Positions 26,851-38,186 are shown, numbered from the stretch's first letter. The stretch is 64,000 nt of DNA from JAEUQQ01 sp963697285 (GCA_963697285.1 CAVONI010000015.1:10897-74896), one strand, 5' to 3'. Notes: generated by a model from the sequence alone, not told the origin. Translations and numbers: made by a program.

Positions 26851-29233
26851 ATGTTCGACCGTCTTGGCGTGTCGGCGCTCAATCGCAAGCTCCTCCGCGA
26901 CCTGTGGGAGATGAAGCGGGCAGGCGCTGGCGATCGCCGCGGTCATCGCCGCCGGCGTGACGATGTTCGTCACGTACCTGTCGAACTTCGACTCGCTGCA
27001 GCGCACGCGCGCGCTGTACTACGAGCGTCAGCGGTTCGCCGACGTGTTCGCGTCGCTGATCCGCGCCCCGCAGACGCTCGAGGACCGGATCGCCGCCCTC
27101 CCGGGTGTCGAGACGGTCGAGACCCGCGTCGTCGTCGACGTGACGCTCGACGTGCCAGGCCTCGACGAGCCCGCGAGCGGGCGCCTCGTCGGCATCCCGG
27201 AGCGCGGCACGCCGCGCCTCAACGACCTGTACCTGCGCCGCGGACGCTGGATCGATCCCGCGCGTCCCGACGAGGTGCTGGCCAACGAGATGTTCGCCGA
27301 AGCCAACAGACTCTCGCCTGGCGATCGCGTCGGCGCCATCATCAACGGCCGCAGGCGCTGGCTCACCATCGTCGGCATCGCGTTGTCGCCCGAGTACATC
27401 TACGCCGTCAAGCCGGGCGAGATCTTCCCCGACCGGCGCCGATACGGCGTGTTCTGGATGGGGCGCCGCACCCTGGGATCGGCCTTCGACATGGAGGGCG
27501 GCTTCAACGATGTCGCGCTCACGCTCGGTCGCGGCGTGTCTGAGGTCGAGGTCGTCGCGGCACTCGATCGCCTGCTCGAACCGTATGGCGGGCTGGGCGC
27601 GACACCGCAGCGACTGCAGATGTCGGCGTGGACGCTCGAGAACGAGCTGGCGCAACTCCAGATGTTCGGCTTCCTCGTGCCGCTGATCTTCCTCGGCGTC
27701 GCGGCGTTCATCCTCAACGTCGCGCTGACGCGCGCCCTCGCGCTCCAGCGCCAGGAGATCGCGGCGCTGAAGGCACTCGGGTACTCGAACCGTGAGCTCG
27801 CCTGGCACTACACCAAGTGGGCCCTTGTCATCGCGATCGCCGGCGCGGTGGCCGGTGTCGCCAGCGGTGCCTGGCTGGGATCCGCGTTCATCGGGCTCTA
27901 CAACGAGTACTTCCGCTTCCCGACCCTCGACTACGGACTCTCGCCCGACGTGGCCCTGCAGGCCGTCGTGATCGCGCTCGCGGTGGCGACGCTCGGTGCG
28001 CAGTCGGCGGTGCGGCGTGCCGTGCGCATTCCACCCGCCGAGGCCATGCGTCCCGAGGCGCCGCAGAGCTACCGCGCCTCGATCGTCGAACGGGCATGCG
28101 GGCGTGGTCGGCTCTCGCACGCGACGCGCATGGTCGTGAGGAACATCGAGCGTCAGCCCGTGCGGTCGCTCATGTCGATCGTCGGGATCGCATTCGCCGT
28201 CGCGGTGCTGGTGGTGGGGCTGGCGTTCATCGACATCATGGACGACCTGATCACCACGCAGTTCACGCAGACGATGCGGCAGGATGCGACGGTGTCGTTC
28301 GTGCGTGCGCGATCGGGAAGCGCGTTCCACGATCTTGCCCACCTTCCCGGCGTCATGGACGTCGAGGCCGTGCGCAACGTGCCCGCGCGCCTGCGCGTCG
28401 GTCACCGATCGCGCACGCTCGCGGTGAGCGGCGTCGCGGCGGAGCCACGCCTCAACCGGATCACCGACCGCGCCGGACGCTCGGTGACCGTGCCAGGCGA
28501 CGGGCTCGTCATGTCGTCAATGCTCGGTGAGATCCTCGGGGCGCGCCCGGGCGATCTCGTGCACGTGGAGGTCCTCGAGGGCCGCCGCCCGGTGTTCACG
28601 GTCCCCGTGGTGCAACTCGTGGACGATGCACTCGGGCTCCAGAGCTACATGCACATCGATGCCGTGCGCCGCCTGATGCGCGAGGGGCCGTCGATCTCGG
28701 CTGGCTTCGTGACGCTCGATCCTGCGGCCCGCGAAGCCTTCTACCGCGACGTGAAGTTCATGCCCGCGGTCGCGGGTGTGGCGCTCCGCAGAGTGATCGT
28801 GCAGAACTTCCGCGACACCATGGCTGAGACCATGAACATGCAGATCGTGATCAACGTCGCGTTCGCCGCGATCATCGCGATGGGCGTGGTGTACAACTCT
28901 GCGCGCGTCTCGCTCTCGGAGCGCGCGAGAGAACTGGCGAGCCTCCGCGTGCTCGGTTTCACGCGAGCCGAGATCTCGCTGATCCTGCTCGAGGAGCTGG
29001 CCATCCTGACCACCCTCGCGCTTCCCCTCGGTGTGGCCATCGGCTACGCGCTGGGGTGGGGCATCATGCTGGGCTTCAGCAACGAGATCTATCGGCTGTC
29101 GTTCATCGTCACGACGCAGACCGTGGCGTGGGCGTGCCTCACGGTCGTCGGGGCGGCGATGCTGTCGGGCCTGCTCGTGCGCCGGCGCCTCGATCATCTC
29201 GACCTCATTGGTGTGTTGAAGACCCGGGAGTAG
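26851..29233 (+). CDS. FtsX-like ABC permease with two permease domains, frame broken once
   Basis: About 793 residues. An N-terminal membrane helix, a large extracytoplasmic region, three helices (LVPLIFLGVAAFILNVALTRALALQ, with the conserved RQEIAALKALGYSN coupling motif), then a repeat of the same layout ending in RARELASLRVLGFTRAEI and three helices. This is the duplicated FtsX/MacB-type design of exporters that move lipoproteins, lipids or drugs from the periplasmic side. The break is at about 26919, where one G fewer restores LWEMKRQALAIAAVIAAG. It lies between its ATPase (4 bases before) and its adaptor (6 bases after). Confidence 0.88.
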
Positions 29234-29239
29234 ACGGCG

Positions 29240-30451
29240 ATGCGACTGCTTCGACATCCCCGCGTGCTGCTCATGGCGACGATCGTCGGCGGCCTGCTGG
29301 CCGTTGCACTCTGGCCGCAGGCCGTGTCGGTCGAGGTGGCCACCGTGACGCGCGGCGGGCTGGTGGTGACGGTCGACGAGGAAGCCGAGACGCGCGTCCG
29401 CGACCGGTATGTCGTGTCGGCGCCCGTCGCGGGCCGGGTGCTCCGGATCGAACTCGAACCTGGCGACGTCGTGACGCGTGGCCAGATTGTCGCGCGGCTT
29501 CGTCCCGAGGCGCCGGCACTGCTCGACGCGCGCTCGCAGGCCGAAGCGCGCGCCGCCATCGACACCGCTCGGGCCATGCTCGGCCGCCTGCGTGCCGAGG
29601 AGGAGCGGGCACGAGCGACGCTCGCGCAGGCGCAGCGCGAGCTGGCGCGCGCAAAGGACCTCGTGTCGGATGGGCTGACGACCAGGCAGGAGCTCGATTT
29701 GCGCGAGGCCGAGGTGCGGACGACGCAGGAGGCCGTCGAGGCCGCCAGCTTCGCCGCCCGTGCTGCCCAGGCCGAAGTGCGGCGCACCGAGGCCCGCCTC
29801 GCGCCCGTGCGCGCCGACGCGCCAGGCCGCGTCGTGAGCGTCACCGCTCCCGCAGGCGGCGTGGTCCTCAAGCGTGTGCGCGAGAGCGAGTCGATTGTCC
29901 CGGCAGGCGAGCCGCTGCTCGAGATCGGTGATCCGGGTGCGATCGAGATCGTGTCGGATCTTCTCTCGACCGACGCGGTCAAGGTAACACCCGGTGCCAG
30001 GGCCATCGTCGATCAGTGGGGAGGCCCAAGGGCGCTCGCCGCGCGCGTCCGCCGTGTCGAGCCGTCGGGGTTCACCAAGGTCTCTGCACTCGGCGTCGAG
30101 GAACAGCGCGTGAACGTCGTCCTCGATTTCGTCGATCCGCCTGCGGCCGTGGCCGCGCTCGGCGACGCCTATCGCGTCGAGGTGGCCATCGTCGTCTGGG
30201 AGCAGGACGACGTGCTCAAGATCCCCACCGGTGCGCTCTTCCGGCGTGGTGATGCGTGGGCCACCTACGTCATCGTCGACGGGCGCGCACGTGCCAGGAC
30301 CCTGCAGGTGGGACACCGCACGGGCCTGGAGGCCGAGGTGCTCGACGGTCTCACAGAAGGTGAGGCCGTCATCCTGCATCCCGGCGACACCCTGACCGAC
30401 GGTGCCCGGGTGAAATCGCCCCCGCGCGAAAATGACTCCCGGAGTGATTAG
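29240..30451 (+). CDS. HlyD/MacA-type periplasmic adaptor protein
   Basis: A 403-residue membrane-fusion protein: one N-terminal helix, a lipoyl/biotinyl half domain (VVSAPVAGRVLRIELEPGDVVTRGQ), a coiled-coil hairpin of about 95 residues (RSQAEARAAIDTARAML to RAAQAEVRRTEARL), the second lipoyl half (VTAPAGGVVLKRV), then a beta-barrel and membrane-proximal domain. It would join the ATPase-permease pair to an outer-membrane exit duct; no TolC gene is in the window. Its last codons and TAG stop lie inside a palindromic repeat (30431-30477), so the final six residues NDSRSD are repeat-derived. Confidence 0.9.
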   Translation: MRLLRHPRVLLMATIVGGLLAVALWPQAVSVEVATVTRGGLVVTVDEEAETRVRDRYVVSAPVAGRVLRIELEPGDVVTRGQIVARLRPEAPALLDARSQAEARAAIDTARAMLGRLRAEEERARATLAQAQRELARAKDLVSDGLTTRQELDLREAEVRTTQEAVEAASFAARAAQAEVRRTEARLAPVRADAPGRVVSVTAPAGGVVLKRVRESESIVPAGEPLLEIGDPGAIEIVSDLLSTDAVKVTPGARAIVDQWGGPRALAARVRRVEPSGFTKVSALGVEEQRVNVVLDFVDPPAAVAALGDAYRVEVAIVVWEQDDVLKIPTGALFRRGDAWATYVIVDGRARARTLQVGHRTGLEAEVLDGLTEGEAVILHPGDTLTDGARVKSPPRENDSRSD

Positions 30452-30477
30452 GACGCGTAATCACTCCCTGAGTTATT
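30431..30477. repeat. Paired palindromic repeat, copy A, overlapping a gene end
   Basis: Two 19-base near-palindromes, 30431-30449 and 30459-30477, both close to AATCACTCC-C-GGAGTGATT, with 9 bases between. The first supplies the stop codon and last residues of the adaptor gene; the second lies just upstream of the serine hydrolase promoter. Copies B (43133-43182) and C (61277-61326) have the same two-palindrome layout. Confidence 0.75.
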
Positions 30478-30504
30478 TGCGCTCGGTTGCTCTATCATCT
30501 GGGC

Positions 30505-31653
30505 ATGCGCCGACTCCGCCAGTCCGTCGTCATCCTCGCACTCGTCGTCTTCGGCCTCGGGGCACTGGGTGCGCCGCACCTCGATGCGCAGACGGCATCC
30601 ACTCCGACCGCCTTTCCAGGTGCGGAGTGGGCACGCATCGACACGCCGGAGTCGGTCGGGTACTCGTCTGCCAGGCTGCAGGCCCTGCGGGCATGGCTCC
30701 AGTCGATCGACACGACGGGCATGGTCGCGATCGTCGGTGGCCGACAACTCTTCGAGTATGGAGACGTCAAGCGCCTGAGCTATCTCGCATCGGTTCGCAA
30801 GAGCATCCTCGCGATGCTCTACGGCAAGTACGTCGAGAACGGCACCATCCCGCTCGGCAAGTCGCTGCGGGACCTCGAGATGACGGATGTCGGCGGACTG
30901 ATGCCCGAGGAGGTGGACGCCACCATCGACGACCTGCTCACCGCCCGTTCGGGCGTCTACCATCCCGCATCGAACGGCGGTGACGACACCGCAAGCGCGC
31001 CACCGCGAGGTTCGCAACCACGCGGCACCTACTTCCTTTACAACAACTGGGATTTCAACGCTGCAGGAGGCGCGTTCGAGAAGCTGACCGGTCGCCAGAT
31101 CTACGACGCGCTCGAGACCGACATCGCGCGCCCGATCGGCATGCAGGACTTCGATCGCGCCGTGCAGAAGAAGACCGGCAACCCGACGCGCTCGCAGTAC
31201 CTCGCCTATCACTTCACCCTTTCTACGCGCGACATGGCGAGGATTGGCCTCCTGATGGCGAGCGGGGGCAACTGGAACGGCACGCAGGTGGTCTCACGCG
31301 ACTGGGTGCGCCGCATCTCGAGCGTCGTCACCCCGATCAACGAGATGAATCCACCCCGCCGTCGGGCGCTCGGCACCGGATATCGCTGGGGCTACGGCTA
31401 CCTGTGGTGGGTGTGGGATGCGCCGAAATCGAGCGGCCCGTTCACGGGCGCGTACTCCGGGATGGGTGCGGGCGGCCAGTACATCACCGTGCTGCCGGAA
31501 CTCGATCTCGTCGTCGCCCACAAGGCCGACACGTCAGACCGCTCACCGCACGGCCCTGGTGAACGTCGCCGCGCGGTGACGCTCGCCGAGTACGACACGG
31601 CCCTTCGACTCCTCATCTCGTCGCGGTGCCCGGGCGGACGTTGTCAGCCGTAG
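30505..31653 (+). CDS. Secreted serine hydrolase of the class C beta-lactamase family
   Basis: A 382-residue protein with a signal peptide (cut near LDAQT). Active-site motifs of the family are SVRK (SxxK, nucleophile Ser), YNN in place of YxN, and VAHKAD where class C enzymes have KTG. Members include beta-lactamases, esterases and D-amino peptidases, so the substrate is open. TATCAT stands 6 bases before the ATG without a ribosome site, which suggests a leaderless transcript starting at the ATG. Confidence 0.85.
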   Translation: MRRLRQSVVILALVVFGLGALGAPHLDAQTASTPTAFPGAEWARIDTPESVGYSSARLQALRAWLQSIDTTGMVAIVGGRQLFEYGDVKRLSYLASVRKSILAMLYGKYVENGTIPLGKSLRDLEMTDVGGLMPEEVDATIDDLLTARSGVYHPASNGGDDTASAPPRGSQPRGTYFLYNNWDFNAAGGAFEKLTGRQIYDALETDIARPIGMQDFDRAVQKKTGNPTRSQYLAYHFTLSTRDMARIGLLMASGGNWNGTQVVSRDWVRRISSVVTPINEMNPPRRRALGTGYRWGYGYLWWVWDAPKSSGPFTGAYSGMGAGGQYITVLPELDLVVAHKADTSDRSPHGPGERRRAVTLAEYDTALRLLISSRCPGGRCQP

Positions 31654-31826
31654 GGGAACCGCGCCCGGAGACGATGTGAACCGGCGGCCCAACCTCGGAA
31701 GAAAGCCAGGGAGGTTCGCCGACGAGTCGCGTCGCTGCGGCGCAACCGCCGTGACGATGGCTTCCTGACGAGCTATGCCACACGCCGGGGATCGCGCTGC
31801 GCCCGGCCTCGCCTACACTGACCGCA

Positions 31827-31966
31827 TGTCGAACGTCACCACGTTCGGTTCGAGCCAGGCGCTGCTGTTCCTCGTGGAATGCTTCGTCCTGTGCGCGAGC
31901 ATCGCTGCCGCATCCGGCAGCGTCCGCGGGCTTCGCCTGCGCTGTCACACCTGCGCCTGTAGGTAG
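31827..31966 (+). CDS. Possible 46-residue Cys-containing small protein or leader peptide
   Basis: The gap 31654-32114 contains one short frame from an ATG at 31827, with a hydrophobic middle (SQALLFLVECFVLCASIAA) and a Cys-rich end (RCHTCACR, then TAG). TACACT, a good -10 hexamer, ends 9 bases before the ATG and there is no ribosome site. It could be a leaderless small protein or a Cys-sensing leader peptide, but nothing downstream is a sulfur gene and coding cannot be proved. I see nothing else in the gap. Confidence 0.3.
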
Positions 31967-32114
31967 CCTCCCGCGCGTCCTGCGCGTGAGGTGTCGTCTG
32001 CTTCCATCGCCACAGTAAACGTCGGGTCGGGCCCATGCCTGCCGCTGCACCGCGCCACGCGCGCGTGCCCCGCGTGCCGTCAGCGGACGCGACCATCATC
32101 GAAAGGAACCCGCC

Positions 32115-34923
32115 ATGTCACACGTGTCGTGGCCGACGCTCCGTTGGCTCGTTGCCGCCAGTCTTCTCGCTTTCGTGCCTGCACTCTCCCACGCGCAGTC
32201 GGCCGGGGGCATCGTCGGCGTTGTCGTGGACGACTCGGGCAGCACGCTGCCGGGCGTCACCGTGGCGGTCACGAGCCCGGCGCTGATCGAGCGCGAAAAG
32301 GTGACGACGACCGCGGTCGACGGCCGGTACCAGGTCGTGGATCTGCGTCCCGGCGAGTACACCGTCACCTTCACGCTCGAGGGATTCAGGACCGTTCGCC
32401 AGGAACGCATCGCGCTCAGCACCGGCTTCACCGCCAGCGTGAACGCGAAGTTGCCGATCGGCACGCAGCAGGACGAGGTGACGGTCGTCGGCAGCGCGCC
32501 CGTGATTGACACGCGGTCGGGCAGCGCAGAGCGTCCGCTGCACCAGGAACTGCTCGAGGGCATTCCTGTGGGGCGGGTGCCGAACGTCGCGGTGAGCCTG
32601 GTGCCCGGCTCGGTGACCGCGCGCCCCGACATCGGCGGATCCGAGACCGGCCAGACGGCGGGCGTGTCGATCCACGGATCGCAGACGCGCGACCTGATCT
32701 GGAACACGGACGGTTTGAACATGACGTCGAACACGGGGTCGGGCGGCGTGTCGGGGCAGTATCCGAACCAGAGCGCCATCCAGGAGATCGTCGTGCAGAC
32801 GCGTGCGCTTCCGGCGGAGATCGGTGCGGGCGGCGTGAGCGTCAACATGATCAGCAAGGACGGCGGCTCGACCTACCGCGGCACGCTTGTTCGGCACGTA
32901 TACCGACAACGGCCTGCAGAGCGAGAACGTCAGCGGCGACCAGCGCGACCGCGGCCTGCGTGCCCCGAGCGCGATGGACGTCTTCTACGACCTGAACGGC
33001 GGCATCGGCGGCCCGATCGCGCGGGACGCGCTCTGGTTCTTCGCCAGCGCGCGGCGGTTCCGCGTCGATCGGTTCGAGGCCAACACGTTCAACCCCGACG
33101 GCAGCCAGGCACTCGACGAGAACATGATCTGGAACGCCAGCGGGAAGCTCACCTGGCAGATCAACTCCGCGAACCGGCTCTCGAGCTTCGTCGACTACAA
33201 CTACAAGCTCCGCGAGCACCGGCGTGAGATCGCGTCAACCTACCAGTTCGTCTCGCCCGACGCGAGCTACTACTCGCCGTTGTGGGGCCCGCTCGCCAAC
33301 GTGAAGCTCACGTCGACGCTGACGCCGACGTTGCTGCTCGACGCCGGCGCCTCGTGGTACTACGTGCCGTGGTCGCTCGACTACCAGCCCGGCCTCGCCG
33401 CCGACGCGTTCTCGCGCAACGACCTCGCGCTGTCGACGCTGACGGGGGCGCCACCGCCGTCGATGGTGCGGGCCAACCAGGAACGGCGGACGCTGAGTGC
33501 CGTCCTCTCGTGGCTGCCGCGCTGGAAGGGCGATCACCAGGTGCGCACGGGTGTGCAGTTCGAGCACGCGCCGTACGGACAGAACTTCGACTCGCTCGGC
33601 CACGGCGACTTCATCGCACGCTATCGCGCCGGCGTGCCCGACTCGGTCGTCGTCTACAACACGCCGGTGCAGACCAACCTGCAGCAGTACGACCTCGGCG
33701 TGTTCGTCCAGGACTCGTGGGCGGTGACGAACCGGCTCACGCTCAACCTCGGCGTCCGGTACGAGCGCCACATCGGCAGCCTTGGCGCGCAGTCGGCGCC
33801 CGCTGGGCAGTTCGTCCCTGAACGGTCGCTGCCTGCGCAGTCGGGCCTGGTCGACTGGAACACGCTGGTGCCCCGCCTGGCCGCGACGTTCGATCTGTCG
33901 GGGGTGGGCCGCACGGTCGTCAAGGTGAGTGCGAGCCAGTACACCCAGCGACAGGGGTCTGCGCTCATCGACCAGTTCAGCCCGCTGCGCCGCAACACCG
34001 AGGTGCGGAGCTGGGTCGATGCCAACGGCGACGCCTTGCCGCAGCTCACCGAGTTCGGCCCGTCGCTCGGCACCCTCGATCGCGGCGCCACGGTGCGGAT
34101 CGATCCCGACCTCGTGCGTCCGTCGCAGTGGGAGTACGCCGCCACGCTCGAGCACCAGGTCGCCGCCGACTTCGCGGTTGCGCTGAGCTACTTCCACCGC
34201 CGCTACAGCAACCTCTACTCGGTCGTCAACGCCGCGGTGGGCCCAGGCGACTACACGCCGCTGGTCATCACCAACCCACTCGACGGATCGCCCTTCACGA
34301 TTTACAACCAGAACGCCAATACCATCGGGCGGGTCGACAACGTGCTCACCAACGTGCCCTCGCTCGAGCAGACGTACCACGGCGTCGAGGCCACGGTGAA
34401 CCGTCGCTTCAGCGGCGGGTTGACGCTCTTCGGCGGCGTGACCCTCGGGCGCAATCGAAGCACCAGCCCGTCGGCCGTTGGCGGCAATCCGAACGGCTAC
34501 ATCAACGCCGACGGGTACGACCTGCTCGACTCGCCCGTGATCGTCAACTTCTCGGGCATGTACCAGTTGCCCTGGCGGATCAACGTCTCGAGCCACTTCG
34601 GCTACTACTCGGGCCAGCCGCTGCGCCGGCTCTACACCGTGACCCGCACGATCGCGCCGCAGTTGCGACAGGTGAGCCAGGAAGTCTCGCTGCTGCCCGC
34701 CGGCGACGTCAGGAAGCCGAACCAGTCGCTGCTCGACGTGCGCGTCGGGAGGTCGTTTCCACTCGGGCGGGGGGCCACCGTCGAGCCGATCCTCGAGCTG
34801 TACAACCTGTTGAACGAGAACGCCTCGGTCACCGAGGTCGAGCAGGTCGGCGCGTCACTCGGCCGCGTCTCGCGCAACCTCGACGGCCGCCTGGTCCGCG
34901 TCGGCGTCAAGGTGGCGTTCTGA
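32115..34923 (+). CDS. TonB-dependent receptor with CarboxypepD_reg domain, frame broken once
   Basis: About 935 residues. Signal peptide (cut near LSHAQS), an N-terminal CarboxypepD_reg-like domain (GIVGVVVDDSGSTLPGVTV, LRPGEYTVTFTLEGF), a plug region and a long barrel ending in VRVGVKVAF, the Oar-like layout that is expanded in Acidobacteriota. No clear TonB box is seen, common in this group. The break is at about 32888: removing one T from ACGCTTGTTC restores STYRGTLFGTYTDNG. GAAAGGAAC precedes the ATG. It probably imports large oligomers such as glycans or peptides; the next gene is a peptidase-like lipoprotein. Confidence 0.88.
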
Positions 34924-34991
34924 CCGTCGTGCCGTCCCGTCGATCGGTTTCCACTCGGATCATCCACATGCATCACCACGAGGAGATCAGC

Positions 34992-36166
34992 ATGCTTCGC
35001 ACACCAGGCCGGCCGCACCCGCCGCGGTCTTCGTCATTGCCCTTGCCACGATCGCGTGCTCACCCCCGGCGCCGCCATCGCCAGGCTCGGCGGGCGCCAC
35101 ACCTCGGGCGGGCTCCGCGCCCGCGTCGGTCGAACTTCCCTACGCGTCGCTGGCAGGGCGTATCGTCACCGCGTTGCAGCCGTCCGCTGGCGAGCGCGTG
35201 CTGCTTCGCTACAACCCCGATGCGCTGGCTCCGCTCGAACCCGAGCTCCGCAGACAGCTCGAGGCAAAGGGCGCGAAGGTCGAGACGCTGAACTACGGCC
35301 CCGCGCCCGATCTCGCCGAGCGACTTGCACGCACCGACATCTACGTCTGGCTGCCGGCGCACGGTGCCGAAACGCCGCCTGACCAGCGGGCGCTCCTGGC
35401 AAAGTGGCTGGACGAGGGGCGGGGTCGCCAGATTCACTTCCACTGGGGCGAGGGCACGCGTGACGCCGACGGGCTGACCGTGCCGCACACCGCGGCCTAC
35501 GACCGCGTCTACGTCGATGCGCTCGACATCGACTACGCCGCGCTGAGTCGCCAGCAGGACGCGGCCATCGGGGTGCTGCGGGCGGGTGAGACGCACGTGA
35601 CCACCCCCGAGGGAACGGACCTCCGTTTCACCATCGGCCCCGATCGTCCGTTCAGCAAGCAGGATGGCAACGCCTCGGCCGAGCGGATGAAGACCGCGAA
35701 GGTGCGCGTCGACCGCGAGATCGAACTGCCTGCGGGCGTGCTGCGCGTGGCACCAATCGAGGCGTCGGTCAGCGGCACGCTGGTTGTTCCAAGGGCACGC
35801 TTCGGCGACGCGACCGCGACCGGCATCCGCCTGACGTTCACGAAGGGCGTCGTCAGCCACGTCACCGCCGAGAGCGGCCTCGACGCCGTGCAGGCCTTCC
35901 TGACGTCGGCCCCGGGCGCATCGCACTTCCGCGAACTCTGCCTCGGCTTCAACCCGAAGCTGGTGGTGCCGGCCGGCGAAACGGCGCTGCCGTACTACGG
36001 GTACGGCGACGCCGTGGCCCGCCTCGGGCTCGGCGACAACTTCGAGGTCGGTGGCGCCGTGCGCGGGGGCGGCGTCCGCTGGCTGTTCTTCGCGAACACG
36101 ACGATTACGGTTGGCGACGTCCTGCTGGTGAAAGACGGGAGGCTGGTGCAGGGATCGCTGCAGTAG
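34992..36166 (+). CDS. M29 aminopeptidase-like lipoprotein, frame shift in the signal peptide
   Basis: About 391 residues. The body matches leucyl aminopeptidase T (M29)-type proteins, especially SHFRELCLGFNPKL, LPYYGYGDAVARLGLGDN and a C-terminal GDVLLVKDGRL. The downstream frame extends back through AAVFVIALATIACSPP, a lipoprotein signal with Cys after IA, but has no ATG; the ATG at 34992 with AGGAG upstream is in another frame. A missing base (or two extra) near 35010-35020 would join them. The stop TAG is formed by a dispersed hairpin repeat (36163-36190). It follows the TonB-type receptor by 68 bases and may process imported peptides. Confidence 0.72.
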
Positions 36167-36240
36167 GGGCCGCGCCCCCGCGCGGCCCGGGTCGGCGTGT
36201 AAGGCGATGAGGTGTAGGGGCCGCGCCCCCGCGCGGCCCG
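36163..36240. repeat. Two dispersed hairpin repeats in tandem
   Basis: Copies at 36163-36190 and 36214-36240, both GTAGGGGCCGCGCCCC followed by GCGCGGCCCG, with 9-base perfect stems and a CCCC loop. The first copy contains the stop codon of the M29-like gene. They fill the gap before the convergent decarboxylase gene and may also stop transcription. Confidence 0.85.
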
Positions 36241-36249
36241 ACACCACTG

Positions 36250-37815
36250 TCACACCGTTCCCGGTGTGTCCGGCACGGCGTGACGCATGCCGGCGTCAAC
36301 CTCGCGCCCGAGGCGCACCACGATCTGGGGCAGCGCATCGACGTCTGCCGGGCCGGTGTTGAAGTTGACGATGCAGGGGCGAAGCAGGTAGCGGCCGCGC
36401 ACCACCGCGTTCGAGACGAACGCCTCGCCCGAACCCTGGATGCGCTCGAGGAGCGCCTCGTTGAGCGCATTCAGGTAGCCGTCGGTGGCACCGCTCTCGC
36501 TGGTGGGGCGGAGGTCGGCGGGGACGTAGCGGAACGTGGTGATGCTGAGTCCCTGCGTGCACGCCTCCAGTTCCGGGTGCGCCGTCACCAGCGCGAACAA
36601 CCGCTCGCTCAGGCGGATGTCGTCACCGATCATGCGCACGTAGCCGTCGCGTCCGACCTGCTGCAGGGCAAGCCACACCTTGAGGGCCCGGAAGCCGCGT
36701 GAGTTCTGCGGCCCGAAGTCGACGTAGTTCGTCGCTTCCTCGCCGAAGTGGTAGTACGGCGGGTGATACGCGAACGCGCGCCGGAGCGTCTCGGGGTCGC
36801 GGACGAGGATGCATCCGGCTTCGAGCGGCGCGTAAAGCCACTTGTGCGGATCGACCGCGACCGAATCAGCGAGGTGCAGTGCCTGCAGGTCGTGGGGGGT
36901 GCCCGGTACCGCCGCAGCCAGTGCGCCGTAGGCGCCGTCGACGTGGAACCATGTGCCGGCCTCGCGGCACACGTCGGCGATCTCGAAGAGCGGATCGACC
37001 GCCCCCGTGCTCACCGAGCCGGCGGTGCCGATCACCATCATCGGATGGGCACCCGAGCGGCGGTCGTGCTCGAGCGCCTCGCGAAGGGCGCCGACGTGCA
37101 TCCGCAGATCGTCGCCGGTGGGAATCCACCGGATGGCATCGGTGCCGATGCCCGACAGGTCGGCCGCTTTCTGGATCCACGTGTGCGTCTCGGCCGAGGC
37201 GTACACCCGAAGCGGCCGGGCCGAGGGGCCAGCGACGCCTTCCTTGCGGACGTCCCACCCGGCGGCCGAGGCGCGGGCGGCAAGGAGCCCGACGAAGTTC
37301 GCCATGTTCCCGCCGCTCACGAAGAGCCCGCCGCAGTCGCGCGGATAGCCAATCAGTTCCGCGACCCACCCGACGGCCTGGGCCTCGATCTCGGTGGCCA
37401 CCGGGCTCAGCCTCCATGCGCCGACGTTCGCGTTGACGGCGGCGGCGAGCAGGTCGCCCAGCATCCCGATGGGTGCGGGCGACGAGGTGATGTAGCCGAA
37501 GAACCGCGGATGGCCGTTGAAGAGCGAGTGCCCGAAGAGCAGGTTGGACGCCGCCGCGATCAGCGTTCCGGCGTCGGTGCCCGACTCCGGCACCCGCTGC
37601 GCCGCATCGAGCAGCGCGCGAATCGCCCCGGGCGAGTCGCCCGCGGCGACGGGTCGTCTGGGCAGTGCGCCGAGAAAGTCGGCCACCGCATCGACGAGCG
37701 CGCAGCCCGCGCGACGGAATTCGGCAGGCGACATGGCGAGCGGGGCGTGACGCACCTGTGCGTCGACATCCCCTGCTGCAGAGGTCGTGGCCTGATGCTC
37801 GCGAGCTGCGTCCAT
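36250..37815 (-). CDS. PLP-dependent group II amino acid decarboxylase
   Basis: A 521-residue protein of the aromatic-L-amino-acid/tyrosine decarboxylase family. It has HPRFFGYITSSPAP near the N terminus, SGGNMANFVGLLAAR, the cofactor-binding HVDGAYGA and the PLP Lys in VDPHKWLY, followed by FGPQNSRGFRALKVW. The ATG at 37815 with GGGGAG 6 bases upstream fits family starts. It would release carbon dioxide from an aromatic or similar amino acid in the cytoplasm; the substrate is unsettled because Trp, Tyr, Phe and Dopa enzymes share these motifs. The gene stands alone. Confidence 0.87.
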   Translation of the reverse strand: MDAAREHQATTSAAGDVDAQVRHAPLAMSPAEFRRAGCALVDAVADFLGALPRRPVAAGDSPGAIRALLDAAQRVPESGTDAGTLIAAASNLLFGHSLFNGHPRFFGYITSSPAPIGMLGDLLAAAVNANVGAWRLSPVATEIEAQAVGWVAELIGYPRDCGGLFVSGGNMANFVGLLAARASAAGWDVRKEGVAGPSARPLRVYASAETHTWIQKAADLSGIGTDAIRWIPTGDDLRMHVGALREALEHDRRSGAHPMMVIGTAGSVSTGAVDPLFEIADVCREAGTWFHVDGAYGALAAAVPGTPHDLQALHLADSVAVDPHKWLYAPLEAGCILVRDPETLRRAFAYHPPYYHFGEEATNYVDFGPQNSRGFRALKVWLALQQVGRDGYVRMIGDDIRLSERLFALVTAHPELEACTQGLSITTFRYVPADLRPTSESGATDGYLNALNEALLERIQGSGEAFVSNAVVRGRYLLRPCIVNFNTGPADVDALPQIVVRLGREVDAGMRHAVPDTPGTV

Positions 37816-38186
37816 GACGACTCCCCATCCCCGGGTGCGTGCGGCACACGAATCCGCAGGATGCCGCCGCGTGGCGACGCGGCCGGAAGACGCACCGCGC
37901 ACCGGGCGACACCAGCAGGACGTGCCGGCCATGACCCGAGCCACGAGGATGTCTCGGCCAGGCGCATGCTGGCAAGCTCGTCGATGCACGAGGGGCGGCC
38001 ATGCCGGACGCGGAAAGCGGAGGTCAGCTGGGGCGAGGCAACGCGATTGGTGCTAACCTCGACTCGTTTGCGTAGGGCGCATCCCCGAGCCGCACGCGCG
38101 TTGAATCCCGGTGCAGCGATGCTGGGGTCGACGCCAGCCAGGCACGTTCCGGGCTCGAGGTGCGAGGCGACAGAACGAGAGGCCCC

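Noticed and set aside
26879..30379. Two long leftward frames (508 and 620 codons) opposite the ABC operon
   Set aside because: Their products are His/Arg/Asp-rich with no domain, as expected antisense to GC-rich genes. The opposite strand encodes clear permease and adaptor domains.
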